From Trichobilharzia regenti (lineage: Eukaryota > Platyhelminthes > Trematoda > Strigeidida > Schistosomatidae), in the NCBI GenBank assembly GCA_944472135.2, contig OX235270.1, positions 52,519,267-52,583,266 on the forward strand: a stretch of 64,000 nt of DNA. Reading direction: 5' to 3'. Within the stretch, counting starts at the first letter, position 1, and each line of letters opens with the position of its first letter. Below the pieces are notes generated by a model. That model saw only the letters and a list, made by a program, of their open reading frames with translations, made no database searches and was not told the DNA's origin. Of this stretch, positions 1-11,515 are shown one piece after another. The position numbers and the translations under genes were made by a program.

Positions 1-679
1 TCCTTATTTATTTAATAGTTTGGAAGTCATATTGTGTTACAATCCTCACCGAATACCAAAGAGCAGTGTATCTATAAGTGACTATCAAATGTTTAGATTT
101 CATACTTTTACTATAGCCTGTGAATTGACATGTAATGCTAATACAGTCAGTGGGAACTTTTTTACTCACATACACCCTCATAGTTAAGAAAAAGCATATG
201 AGATAATCTAAGTCCAGTGATGAATATTCTTTGGTTCAAGATTAAATCTGCTGTTTTGTATCCTTTGAATGTTCATATCAAAACATAAGTAAGACACTTC
301 ATTGTAAATATTCGTATGTTAATGAATTCCAGGATAAATAGTTCACTATTTATAAACATCAGTTTGCAGTATATATTATAACACCGAATTCGCTTTCCGT
401 CGAATGAATTACTATACCACAGAATATTATTTCTTTATACACAGACCAACATGAATTTTTAGCTGATTTTTTTCATTTTATTTGAGAAATCCTTATCGAC
501 AGTCTAATACCACTGTAATATAGGAGATGATAATCAGTCATGTCATCTTGTTTTGCAGAATGCAGCAACATCCCACATTCACTCTGGTCAAATAACAACT
601 GTCTGAAGTACTTTATCACATATAACTTTCTCCATAGAAGAGTGTATCAGAGTAAAGAGGCTAATCTGAGAAACAAAAG
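1..679. other. AT-rich spacer, nothing recognised
   Basis: No long open frame, repeat family member or RNA motif was recognised. The sequence is AT-rich like the rest of the non-repeat DNA here. Confidence 0.5.
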
Positions 680-1066
680 TGATTTAAGTGTTGGTTTGTA
701 GGGATTTGCTTGGTTACAGAATCTCATCATGAGCTGACATTATTTAGAGAACCATTGGAAAACGTGTGAGTACTGGACAGTAGTGACCAGCAGGTTGGGT
801 GTGAGGACAAATACGTGCTGAAGACATTGGCTAAGGGTCGCGCTATGTCGTGAATTGGCAGAAGTTAGAATTCATGGGCCATTGGATCCGGTCCCACTCG
901 CTCAGCGGTCTACGAGCTCGCCGGCCTTGTAACCAGAAGGTCCTGGGTTCGACCACCGGTGGCTGCGTACTGCTAAAGAGTCCCAAGCTAGGACGAAAAG
1001 GTTGTCCAGTATCCCCAGGTTTTCTAATGGTTCTCTAACTAATGTCAGCTCATGATGAAATCCTGT
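680..1066 (+). repeat. tRNA-headed SINE with hammerhead-like domain and inverted 3' tail
   Basis: The body has a tRNA-like head at about 890-960, with a B-box-like GGTTCGACC, followed by a decayed hammerhead domain at about 970-1008 and a 3' tail to 1066. The left end (about 680-780) is the reverse complement of the family's 3' tail: 721-780 pairs with 1003-1061 with only a few mismatches. The same body recurs at 11,175, 18,050 (minus) and 33,425. Schistosome Smα SINEs are known to combine a Pol III tRNA-like promoter with a hammerhead ribozyme, and this copy fits that plan. The short open frame across it is not a gene. Confidence 0.75.
970..1008 (+). ncRNA. Degenerate hammerhead ribozyme domain
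   Basis: The stem II hairpin GTCC/GGAC with an A-rich loop, followed by GAAA and a GTC cleavage triplet, matches the schistosome hammerhead layout. The first core strand reads CTGCTAA instead of CTGATGA, so self-cleavage is unlikely. Confidence 0.5.
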
Positions 1067-1969
1067 TCCCAACATCAGTGATTTTTTTGTAATCTACAAC
1101 TCAATTCTTTTTTCCACAGTATTAACTGAACTTGCTTCTAAGCACAAAAATAACTTGAAAACAGTAAAGCTTGATATGTATAATGAATCGATACTATAGT
1201 CAATCATGAAGAATAATAACCTCAGACAACCAGTCAGGTCAATGTAATACCAAAATCAATTTATGTATGGAAACTGATTTGATTTGGCATAAAACAACAC
1301 CTATGGTTGATTGGAACATAATTTTTAATAGCAATAGAGACTGAAAGTTAGCACAGTATGTTGCTAGGTAATTCAAATACATCAGAATAAATGTGTTCAA
1401 ATACTAGTTCTCTCATAATCCTATGTCTTTTGAATGACTTAGCGACATGTAGTTTACCGTGAGCCGAAAAATATATTTTTCTTAACAATCTGAAACATTA
1501 AGTCTTACCAGGTACACTGGCTTTATCCCTCCTTGGGGATCGATCATTTCAGTAGACATAAGAGATGGCTATGCAAATAACGAAAAATATTTCAGTTAGT
1601 TACCAACACACTATTTAAAACGAACCAATAAAACGCATCTGACATCAACATACTTTTAACACGTGGTGTGGTGGCTCATAATCTTTTATTTAAAAATATA
1701 GTAGCTCTAGGAGGGTCTAAAGTAAAAGGCTCGCTGCTAAGTCATACAAAAAACCACATCAATAAACTAGGACTTGGATACAGTTATTCTAATGTGTGTT
1801 TTTCCTTATGAATTTATCGGTATATTTCGCGATTTGAAACGCTGCAAAGACACACTGACAGTGAAGGGACTTAGTGAGTTTCTGCCATATTCTGTCAAGC
1901 TTTCAGAAGCGAATGCTAATAGTGATACTCTGAAAAGCCGCATAAAGTATGGTGAATATCCAAAATTTT
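1067..1969. other. Spacer without recognised gene
   Basis: AT-rich sequence. An open frame at 1774-2022 runs into the RTE remnant on its right and shows no family resemblance, so I do not treat it as a gene. Confidence 0.45.
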
Positions 1970-4290
1970 GTGACATTAAACATAAATCCTCCGCAAAATC
2001 CAGATCATCTAGAGTTTTCTAATCGGTCGTCCAGCATATTCCTGTCTCCTCGCTACCCACAGTCTGACGTATAATCTAGTCCACCACAATTAAGAATATC
2101 ATCGGTGGTAATAGGCAGTCAGATTGTCTTACTCCTGTGTTCACTTCGAACGCCTTACTGAGTTTCCCGTTGTGGATCACTTGACATGTGGCAGGCATTT
2201 TCATGCAGCCAGCTGTTGAATAAGGTTGATAAATTCTTGGTCACTGCATGCCGTAGTGTTGAAGTAGTTTCCAAATTACTTCTTGGTCACGGCTGTCTGT
2301 CGAAAAGGTTTCGTCACCATTATATGTTTTCTTCTGTGATGACGATGCGTAAACTTGCAATTTGACCAGCAAATGATTTGACTTTCCTGAATCTACCTTA
2401 TTCTTTTGTAGGTTCAGTTATGCATCTAGTGTATCTTTTATTCTATCCAGGATGATATGACTTAGTAATTTACTTGGCGTGGACAAGAGCATGATTTTAC
2501 ACCAGTTCTTGCAGAGTGAAGTGTAAGTCGCCTTTCTTGGGCAGCTTGACAAGGTAGCAATCGATGGGTACTTTTCCTTTTTTTCCAAACCTTTTGTGAT
2601 AATGGAGTGAGCACAACTGCCGTAGTCTCTGGGTCCGTTTTCAGTGCTTCAAAGTGGGGTATTTCCGTCTGGTCCTGCTACCTTCCTGAATGAACTTCAG
2701 TTGCTTGGTCACATTCAGGATTTCTGCTTTCGTTGGAGGATTGGTGTTCACTGGCAGGCAGTTGTGTGCGTGCTGTTGGTGGTGGTGATGGTGGTGATAT
2801 TTCTGGGCACGTTGCAGGTGATGGCTGATTCCAGAGTCCTTTAAAGTGATTAACCCATTGTTTCATTTGTTCCTCCTCCTTGGTAGCTAGGTTCCCTTCA
2901 ACATCTTTTATTGGTTTCATCACCACTGTTGGTACTTTTTCGGAAAGACTTGTTTCATCTTATATGTCATAAGGTCTGTCTTACCTGCTGCCTGCCTGCT
3001 CTCCTTCATTTGCCATCCAGTGGGTCGTAGAATTGTCCGTTGTCTTTGTTAGCATTTTTCTTCATTTTTTATTCAGTCTAGTGTGCATTGAGCTCAGCCT
3101 TTCCTTCTGTTGTTTGTCTGTGCATTGAGTCATCTTCTCTATCATCCTCCTCCTCTCCTCTCTTCTATTAGTTTCGAGGTATATGTCCGTTGGCAGCCAT
3201 TTCCTCTTTTATCTCTTCTTTCTTTCTTGAACAGTTGTACACATTTCCTTGAAAATCACAGTTAGTTTCAATGTTCTTCCACATAGGTTTCCTCAGTAGG
3301 AGTTTCTTCGACTTTGCTCTGATCTTATCTGTAGTGAATGTATTCCTTATTGTTTTGTCTTTCACTTTCTGAATGTCGGAATTGAGTTGTGATCTGCCTC
3401 CAGTTGTTCTGAGGGCTTTCAGCTTGGCCTTGAAGGTCCCTTGAATTTGATAATGGTTTGGGCCCAAATACGCTCCCCTTCCTTACTTTGTGTTCAGCAA
3501 GCTGCATATCCACTTCCTTGATCAGAATTGAGATGAAGTCTATCTGGTTTGTGTTGTCTGTCGGGTGAAATCAATGTTGCTTTGTGTATATCGTTGTGTT
3601 TGTACGTGCTACTTCCAATCACCGAATCATTGAAAGCGTAGAAGTCTGAGAATAATTTTCCCTTCTCAATCTTTTCGCCAGATGAGAGCCTCTCGACCCA
3701 TGATGACTTCTCTTCCTGTTTTATCTGCCGCCAGTTCAGCTAACATTCATATCGCCCATGAGGATTTGGATGTCACCATTTGGGATGTTGTCCATTACTG
3801 TTTCTAATTGTGTGTGAAGATCTGCTTTCTTCACTTGTTCTGCGTTGTTTGTAGCACTGTGCGTTGAATAGTTGTGACCTTCCAACCTTCCCTTTGAGTT
3901 GAATCTTGCTATCATGATCCTGGGTGAAATTGGTTCCCCCTGCATTAGGGTTTTGGCTGCCACTGATGACAGCATGATAGACACTCACTTCCTCAGTGTG
4001 CTCGTGGGTGCCTTCTGGGTGGCTGCCTCTCCAGTTGACAAATTTGACAATTCACATCCATTCCATCTGCACTCACAGATCCCCACCACTTCTATGCCAT
4101 ATCTTTGCATCGCTTTGACTATCCGGACAGCCTTCACATACTCGTACATTTTACGGACATTCTACGTCCCCATTCTTATTCTTGCTTCCATCGAGAGAAG
4201 ACAAATCGACTGGATGACTGGTCTCTCGAAGGCCTTCACCAGCCCACGTCGTTTCGACTATCCGAATCCAGTGGAGAATAAGTTTGTGAT
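1970..4290 (-). mobile_element. Decayed RTE (SR2-like) LINE remnant
   Basis: Read on the minus strand from about 4290, broken frames spell an AP-type endonuclease. This includes the stretch around 3984-3736 with IMIARFNSKGR and ending ILMGDMN, a motif of RTE endonucleases. A linker follows around 2926-2678 (EEEQMKQWVNHF). Reverse transcriptase pieces come after that, with a VRQ..CLL-like motif near 2130 and a DLDFA-like remnant near 2000. Frameshifts and stops are numerous. The 3' part of the element (reverse transcriptase C-terminus and tail) is missing at 1970. That is unusual, because target-primed insertion normally truncates the 5' end, so a later deletion or rearrangement is likely. SR2 is the schistosome RTE family it most resembles. 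Confidence 0.7.
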
Positions 4291-4439
4291 TTGAAGTTTT
4301 TGTATTCTTATTATATTTTTGCGCGTTGAAGTTTCTCTAGCAGTTTGATAGCTTTTGTAGTTTAGAGTTGCTAACCGCACTCTCAACGTTCCCTCCTTAT
4401 CCGGACTTGGGGCCGTCTAGAAAACTAGCTATCTAGTCA

Positions 4440-5575
4440 ACTAGGCGAAATTGGTCGTGAGAATTATATTAACAAATTATGTACCATTCCTTACGACAAA
4501 GAAAAAATTTTAAAATCAACCGAGCAGAAAGATAGAACGGAGGGTCATGAGAATATATTGTCAAAAACCTTGAAGAAGTTGAAGAACGAATCTATTATTA
4601 CTACGTATATGTATGAACACTTCAAGACTTCTGGTTCAATCATTCCTCGTTGATATGGTTTTCTTAAAGTGAATAAAGATGGTGTCCCTCTGCGACTTAT
4701 ATTGAGTATCATTCTACAGCCAAATGGCTTGTTGAAATCCCTGAACCAGTAGGATCAAATATATGTAAACAATGTCTTTCGGACACTTTTGACTTCGTCA
4801 GTTGTGTTGATGGAATCAATGTGACCAGTAAGGATATGATTTCATTAGATGCTTGCTCTTTATTTACTAATGAACTGTTAGAAGAAAATATTTGTTGTCC
4901 ATGCGATTACGTAGACCTAAAATGCATAAACAGGGTAGTGCCAGATAACTGCCTGAAGCAGTGATTATTGAGATGCACGCTTTATTTACAATTTAGATTG
5001 GATGGTGTCATTTATAATCAGAGGGATGGAGTCACCATGGGGTCTCCATTAAGACCTCTCCCAGCGGATGTCTCCATGGCGAGCTTAGAGACTGGTCCGT
5101 TGAAAGAAACAATATCGAGTTTGCATACATATAAACAACACATTGACGAGAGCACTATTTGAAAAGGTAACTGTTCAGTTGCAGAGCTTCTTGAAAAATG
5201 TAATGGTTCTCACCTATCGATGATTCTCACTAGCGAAGAAGAATCGAATTCCTCATTTCATTCCTTAGATGTGATGTTACGTGTTACGTCAGTTTACCGA
5301 AACCCAACATTTACAGTACACTAACTTTAACAGTTGGGTATCTCTGAGTAGGAAGAGAAACCTTATACGTTCTCTTCGCTCCAGAATTCGTAAAATATTC
5401 TGTAAAGATACGGTCGACATAGAACTAGAAAACATTCACTCAACTCCCTTAAATGATGGAAAGCTTAAAAGGTACTAAAGAAGACACTCTTTATGTATTT
5501 GACGTTCAAAAGTGACGCTGTTACTGAAGTGATTGAAAGTCGTTTGTCTAAATGTATGAAGTGTTGTTTTTATGC
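4440..5575 (+). mobile_element. Decayed Penelope-like element (reverse transcriptase part)
   Basis: Fragments in several frames match the PLE reverse transcriptase in order. They are a KTLKKLKNESIIT-like segment near 4570, a YGFLKVNKDGVPLR-like segment near 4650, AKWLVEI near 4720, SDTFDF near 4780, and DGVTMGSPLRPLPADV near 5020. A post-RT basic segment (SRKRNLIRSLRSRIRKI) lies near 5345. The minus-strand PLE at 30.7-32.7 kb has the same blocks in the same order. Multiple stops and frameshifts mark it as dead. The GIY-YIG domain is absent, so it is also 3'-incomplete. Confidence 0.72.
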
Positions 5576-6234
5576 ATCTGGCTTACACTTATTATTTACC
5601 AGCCAAAATATGATTTTACTTTGTTAGGGATACACTACCGCTTATGTGCACCTCTGTGTGAATATACCCATTCACATGCTGGTGTGGAGCTGATTACTTT
5701 GGAAGTTGTAAGCTTAAACGCGTAATCTATCAGGCACTACGAAATCAAAAATCTACTTTTACTGCATAACAGTGAATGCCCGGTCCGATGATTACTAACC
5801 GTCTTTATTAGTGAGGTAAATTCTAAATAGTTATTTTGTATTGGTTGCATGGTATCCTATTGTTGTTGAATGAAGTAAACATTATTTAAGCCTGAATTTA
5901 TATAACTGATATTAAATAAATTACTCCACTTATGTTGATGGAATAGCTCCATTTCTTTCTTTCTGAAGCCAATGAGAATACATTTCAGTTTATATCGAAG
6001 AATGTAAAATATCCGTAAAAAGAGACGAGGATTTCGCCATCCCAAATTCTAATAAATCATTTTTTCAGCCTAAAGATAAAAAATTGTTCAACATTGGAAT
6101 AGTCATCCCTTGAAACTAGTGGCTATAACTTAAGTCACACCAAGTTTGTTCTTCACCAGCTATAAATGTATGCTCAAATATATTAAATGTAAACTGTCTC
6201 ATTTATTTGCCTCTGTATGCATGTAAGAGTCACC
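5576..6234. other. Spacer, nothing recognised
   Basis: AT-rich, with only short frames. No repeat or RNA motif was recognised. Confidence 0.4.
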
Positions 6235-6440
6235 TATTTCATGATTGGGAGCAATCGGCAGGAAGCCTAGCACCTAGGTTTCGTTCTTGTTAGCAGTCGT
6301 CTGCAAGGCTTATCTGCAGCTTTGAAGGAGCTCATGCCCATTCTGGGATGCGAAACCGTGTCACCTAGGGCTGTAGTTAGAGGTATTACCATTGATCTAT
6401 ACGGGCTTGCGACTGACTTCCAGTAGGACTGTATTGGATA
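6235..6440 (-). repeat. tRNA-headed SINE with decayed hammerhead domain (second subfamily)
   Basis: On the minus strand it shows an A-box-like GATCAATGGTAATACC, a B-box-like GGTTTCGCATCC, and then the same body as the copy at 10,637. The hammerhead position reads CAGACGA followed by GAAACCTAGGTG, so the first core strand is mutated. The palindromic ACCTAGGT stem III is preserved. Confidence 0.6.
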
Positions 6441-7484
6441 CCTTGATTAAACACTAGTTAGTAACTAGTGTAATATGTCCGAGTTACCTAATCCTATATG
6501 GTAAAGTATATCAGCTTTACTTATAATTTTCAGATTTACGTCACGACAGAGAAAATACTGTTTGGAATCATCTACTTGCTAAATTTCAAATGGTTTTTTC
6601 GAGGTTATTAATAAAGTTATTTAAGTTACATATAATATAATGCTTTTTAAGTTTATAACACGGCTACCACTTTCATTATTAGTGCATAAACTCCTGATCT
6701 TTGTAATAAAAATACACAGTTATCCAATATCTTCAGCCAAGGCATATAGAATGTTTATTTACTACTCCACATGTTCTAAATTATTAAGTCGAATTTGTTA
6801 CAGTTTTGGTGAAAGCAACTGAAAACAGGAACAAGATTCTGATTACATTTATTGATGACACAGGTGTCCACACCTTGCTGATGTTGACTAAATTCGTTCA
6901 GTAAAATTTACAATGTCAACACCCAGCTGGTAGACTCGTCATCAGGATTAGGGTTGAATTACCATTAGGTTGTGCTTAGTTCCCATACTTCCGCTTATGT
7001 TAAATTGGGCATACTCTCTTATTGCCAGTATGAGTTTTGTTGTTATTAATAACTTGGAATTTATTCGATTTGAGGGCTATTTCTTCTCTTTATAAACATC
7101 TTAGGTGGCTTGCGAACCGTTCGGTATGTGAGTCTTTAGTGTGGCCATGAATGTACACTGCTAATTATTCCAAAACTAGAGAGTAATTCCCAGTGTTTCG
7201 TGGTATCAGCTGTTTTCTCTTATCTAAGCAAAATGAAAGGTATTTTCAAAGAAAACATTCGTTTACAGTGAATAATCGTGTTTTCAAATTGTCTTGTACT
7301 GGTATAGGATTATAGTGAATATTTGTGGTTCAGAAAGTCAGTGTTTTACTTACATCTTCTGTGTAGCATGTTCTTTCGCAAGTATCTGTCAAAATATTTT
7401 CAAGTTACTTTCAGTGTGAGAATTATTTATTTTGTTTAAGCATCATTTCAATCAAAATAGTAAATACAAAGCAGCATTTGTGTA
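6441..7484. other. Spacer, nothing recognised
   Basis: AT-rich. A short imperfect palindrome around CACTAGTTAGTAACTAGTG near 6450 also occurs near 23,910. No gene was found. Confidence 0.4.
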
Positions 7485-8330
7485 AAAGCATCCCTGTTTG
7501 GCGTCTTGAAAACGTAGAAAGGGAAAGGCAAAGGATGAACCTCTGCATACGTACAGAAGAGAAAGGAATGGTTAGAGAGAAGATGAACCAGTGAGAAGAT
7601 GGAAGACGAAGGGAGGAACTGACCTGAATCGACAGCACACTGAATATGGCGAATAAAAATATTAGGAAGGACAAAAAACTTTTGATACACTGGGAACTGA
7701 AGAAGAACAGGCTGCAGGTCAGCGAGACCTCGATTCACTATACCAGATAACCAGGTGACTGTCCAGGAAGAGATCAACATAGATGAAACCAACGAAAGAT
7801 AGTGAAAGGGACGCAAAGAAAAAAATGGGCTGATCACTTCAAACAACTCCTGAACCGACCACCACCTGCAACTCTTAATAATAATAATAATGGCTTTACA
7901 CCGAACAGTACTTTTGATACAATGTGGAATTTTCACTCGTCAAGAAATACCTCCATCAGACAGACAGCTGCTAGTGAACACCAGTAGAAGTCTTAAACCC
8001 CTCGAAGCTACTGAAAGACGGTAAAGCAGCAGGGTCCGACGAAATTTCCCCGATCCACTGAAAACTAATCAAGAGACTTCGGCTCCATTCTGAATATCAG
8101 ACGGCCGGCCTGAAAGAATTGGTTACAAAGGACCCCCACAGCGAAGTTACCAAGAAATAATCGCCCAAAAATGTGTAGGAGAAAATGGAGACGGGTCGGG
8201 TTCCAAATCGAGCACAGTTCGGATGGGGAATGATGAGTTTGGCCCTTGACGACGACAAAAAGCAGATGAAACTTATGGGTAATCTTGAAGCCAGATTATG
8301 ATGTTTGTAGAGAATACATTGAAATGGAGA
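7485..8330 (+). mobile_element. Decayed RTE (SR2-like) fragment
   Basis: The stretch WADHFKQLLNRPPP near 7825 is the linker that precedes the reverse transcriptase in RTE elements. A frame near 8010 reads like LKDGKAAGSDEI, the first conserved RT block. The surroundings are riddled with stops and an AAT-repeat expansion near 7877. The opposite-strand frames here are shadows. Confidence 0.6.
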
Positions 8331-10030
8331 CGTGTTTTTGAAGCTGTATGTTATGCCCGAAACCGAAGGAAATAATAAACTTGAGCTGGATATGAAATCT
8401 TTTCGAATAAATAGGATTTGAATTTACTTTAACAATGAATTAGAAAAATGGAAAGTTTTCGATGACATTTCCTATTTTAACGAAGAATGATTGCCGTCCA
8501 CTAACAGTTATACTTGAAAATCATAGTGGAGTGTAATGAATAACAGTAAAAAGTCGCGTTAACAGTGTTATGAAGTCGGAGAGGAAAAAACAACCAAAGA
8601 GTTTGATAAGTTAAACTGCTAAACTGCTTGTTCTTCTAACTTTTATGTCCTGATGAGTATCTGTGAGATACATTTAATACATTGGCGCAATAGGTTGTTT
8701 TTTATCTAAAATGCTGATATATATTCTAATATACAATAGAAATAATAATAAATTTGTAAATACTTGTACATCATAAACAAGGTGTTATATTAAACAATAT
8801 ATTAAAACAATTCCAACAGTGGTGTGAACACGGGCAGTAATTTTGCTCGAAATATTACCAATAACAAAACTTTTCATTGTGTGTAAACTATTAAAATATA
8901 ATTATACTTTATTTGATCTAATCCACAATGCTCAAACTTTTTACTGATATGTAGTACTTATCTTAAAAAGTCATTTCTACCATTGCATGTTTCAAACTCG
9001 TCTGTTCGAAGTATCCCATAAAAATATCTGCTAAGGTTGGAACTCTTAGATTTTTCATTCCAACTCATCAGTTTGTCTATACGTAACGCTGAACATTACC
9101 TATTTGGTGTAAATAAGTAAAAGGCATTTGAGCTCTTCCTTAATGACGTAAGTCAGTCGGAATATCAGTATAGACTGTTCCAGTATGATATTTGTAAATA
9201 ATGACAATACATGGGACGAAACTTTTAGATCTCCTAGCTTCCCAGATAATTTAAAACTGTATATCAAGCAGTGCACTGACCTTACGTAATGTATATTGTC
9301 AATTCTACAACTCCAGTCACTTTCAATCTTCTGTTCTTGATTCTACGGTATCATTTATACACATATACTGACAACCTTATTGACACATTTTATCTCTTCA
9401 ACTTTGATGTTTTACTACACATTATTAATAGCCTCCATTTCTATATTCAATATGTGAAATATTTGAATATTATGCATATTAATAATATTGAGAGTTTTGT
9501 AGGTTGTATGCAATGGACAGAAGCTAACGACATGAGACAATATCATACTATGATATTATTCTGTTCAATTTTCTGTTTTTGCTTTGTTCATGTCCATCAA
9601 GTGGAAAAATTGCAAGTAGTGAAGTAGACTATATGGTGTGAATTTGTTTAATATATCTCCGAAAGAACGTTTTTATAGTTTTAAGAAAGTATTAAAATCT
9701 TCGTTGTAAGGATGAGATGGGAGATAAGTAATGGTATTTAACTTGAACAACACTAACAGACTATTCATCAAACATTGGATGTGGTTTTAAAATATGAAAA
9801 TAGCCTATGTGGTATAAATTAAAATGATATAAGCCAGCAAAAAATAGTATTCTCGTAAATCCACTTCAAATAAGTACAGATAATTACTGTTTTGAAAGGT
9901 CATGAATATGCTATAAGGGTCAGTTATTAGTATCATCGGGTAAAAAAATATATGAAATGATTCATCATGCAAACAAATAATTAATTATTGATATAAGTAT
10001 AAAACTTCGGCACTGCGGTAGAGTATAACT
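8331..10030. other. AT-rich spacer
   Basis: No recognised gene or repeat. A 112-codon frame at 9289-9627 has the Phe/Tyr/Ile-rich composition expected of chance translation of AT-rich DNA. Confidence 0.45.
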
Positions 10031-10211
10031 CCATTATGGATAGGATTTTATTTTGATAAATCACACAGTGTTTTACAGTAATATTCACTGATGACGTTTC
10101 AAGCACAAACTATTACTCATAATCATATCAATAGTTTGTGCTGGAAATGTCATCAGTTAATATAACTGTACAACACTGTGATTTATCAAAATAAAATCTT
10201 ATCTATAATGG
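10031..10211. repeat. Foldback element (long inverted repeat)
   Basis: Left arm 10031-10114 and right arm 10130-10211 are near-perfect reverse complements around a 15-nt loop. The ends are CCATTATGGATAGG and its complement. No ORF lies inside. No convincing target duplication was seen, so it may be a MITE-like foldback or a local inverted duplication. Confidence 0.8.
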
Positions 10212-10636
10212 AGAAATGATTAATTAGTTTTAAGTAATCTAAAACAGCACTGAATGATGAATATGACACATAAATAATTACCGTGAAAACTGCAGGCGCT
10301 TAAGACTGGAATTTCTTCTTGTGAGTAAGAAATTCGGGTTATGCCTGAAGTATATTTTAAAATTAAGAGTTTGAAAAAGAGAGTAAAGATGGATTATGAC
10401 GCGGTTGACTGCAGATAACGGCATTAAACAAACCGCTTCTGTACATACACTTCAGGATTAGCCTTGCATACAGCAAGAGCTGTTGTCGTGAACAGAGTTC
10501 AATTCATTTTTATGCAAAACACTAAATTCCACACTTCACTTCTTAAAATAACGGTGGTATATCAAAAAGCCAGACTTATATGCACAATATGGTAAATTAA
10601 AACACATAAGGATTTCTACTCTAGCAAAAGGATAAT

Positions 10637-10830
10637 ATTGGAATAGCTCAGTGGTAACGTCTCTGACTGCAGCACCGGATGACGCGGGTTCGAATTTCAG
10701 AAGAGACATGAGTTCCTTCAAGGTTGCAGATACGCCTTGCTGATGAGTGCCAGCTAGCACGAAACCTAGTTCCAAGGCTTTCTGCCGATTGCCTCCAACC
10801 ATCTAATACCATCAGATACTGGAATCTGAC
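10637..10830 (+). repeat. tRNA-headed SINE carrying a hammerhead ribozyme
   Basis: The head has an A box (TAGCTCAGTGGTAACG) and a B box (GGGTTCGAAT) spaced as in a tRNA. A hammerhead domain follows at 10734-10778. The same family occurs in minus orientation at 6235-6440. The minus-strand frames over it are typical spurious SINE translations. Confidence 0.75.
10734..10778 (+). ncRNA. Hammerhead ribozyme with near-complete core
   Basis: The parts are in order: stem I strand GCCTTG (10734-10739), core CTGATGA (10740-10746), stem II GTGC/GCAC with loop CAGCTA, GAA, a short stem III region ACCTAGTT, a cleavage-site triplet ending at C10772 (TTC, within the NUH rule), and the stem I partner CAAGGC (10773-10778), a perfect 6-bp match. 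Stem III is weak because the palindrome ACCTAGGT seen in the sister copy is mutated. As in schistosome hammerheads with short stem III, cleavage might need a dimer. Activity is inferred, not shown. Confidence 0.75.
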
Positions 10831-11174
10831 AGTAACCATTCCGAGGTGGTGAGCTTCTCATGTGCATCATTAATTTTGTCTGATTAATTTGTCTGTTAGA
10901 AATCTGATTGATAAACTGCTTAAATTTTTATGTAGTGATTGCCATCAATCAGTCTTCCATGATAGAATATTTCTATAAACAGCGCTTTTCCCCTACTAAT
11001 TTTTATTTGAAAAATACTCATGGACGAAATTGAATATATTCAGGTTTAAATGTCAATAATTGAAAAGGTTATCCTGTTCAATCCTGACTCAGTTAATTAA
11101 TATCACAATGTGTCTGCTTGTTTGTAATATGAGTAAACTGCTAGTACTTTGTGATTATTTTCTGATAAGTCTGT

Positions 11175-11515
11175 TGGAAGTCGTGACCAGTAGGGTGCAG
11201 CGGGTCGGGTGTGAGGACAAATACTCGCCGAAGACATTGGCTAGAGGTTGCGCTATGTCGTGAATTGGCAAAAGTTAGAATTTAAGGACCACTGGATGGG
11301 GTCCCAGTAGCCTAATGGTATACGAGCTCGCCTTGTAACCGGAAGGTCCTGGGTTCGAATCCCAGTGGGTGCGTATTGATGAACAGTCCCAAACTAGGAC
11401 GAGACAGCTGTCCAGTACTCCCAGGTTTTCCAATGGCTCTCTAACTAATGTCAGCTCATGATGAAATCCTGAAACCAATCAAATCCCTACAAACCAACAC
11501 TTTAATATCTGTAGA
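11175..11515 (+). repeat. tRNA-headed SINE with hammerhead-like domain
   Basis: A well-preserved tRNA-like head lies at about 11300-11375, with A box TAGCCTAATGGTATACG and B box GGGTTCGAATCCC. A hammerhead-like domain at 11374-11426 reads TTGATGA, stem II GTCC/GGAC, GAGA, a palindromic stem III ACAGCTGT and a GTC site. Two core positions differ from consensus (first C to T, and GAAA to GAGA). The tail reads into AATCAAATCCC and matches, inverted, the left end of the copy at 680. Confidence 0.75.

Noticed and set aside
7448..7936. 162-codon minus-strand frame
   Set aside because: It overlaps a decayed plus-strand RTE fragment whose RT-linker motifs are readable. The minus frame has no motif.
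9289..9627. 112-codon open frame
   Set aside because: Composition is dominated by Phe, Tyr, Ile and Leu as expected from AT-rich DNA. No domain and no flanking splice logic.
10536..10839. Minus-strand protein-like frames
   Set aside because: They are antisense translations of a SINE. Similar peptides would appear at every copy of the repeat.
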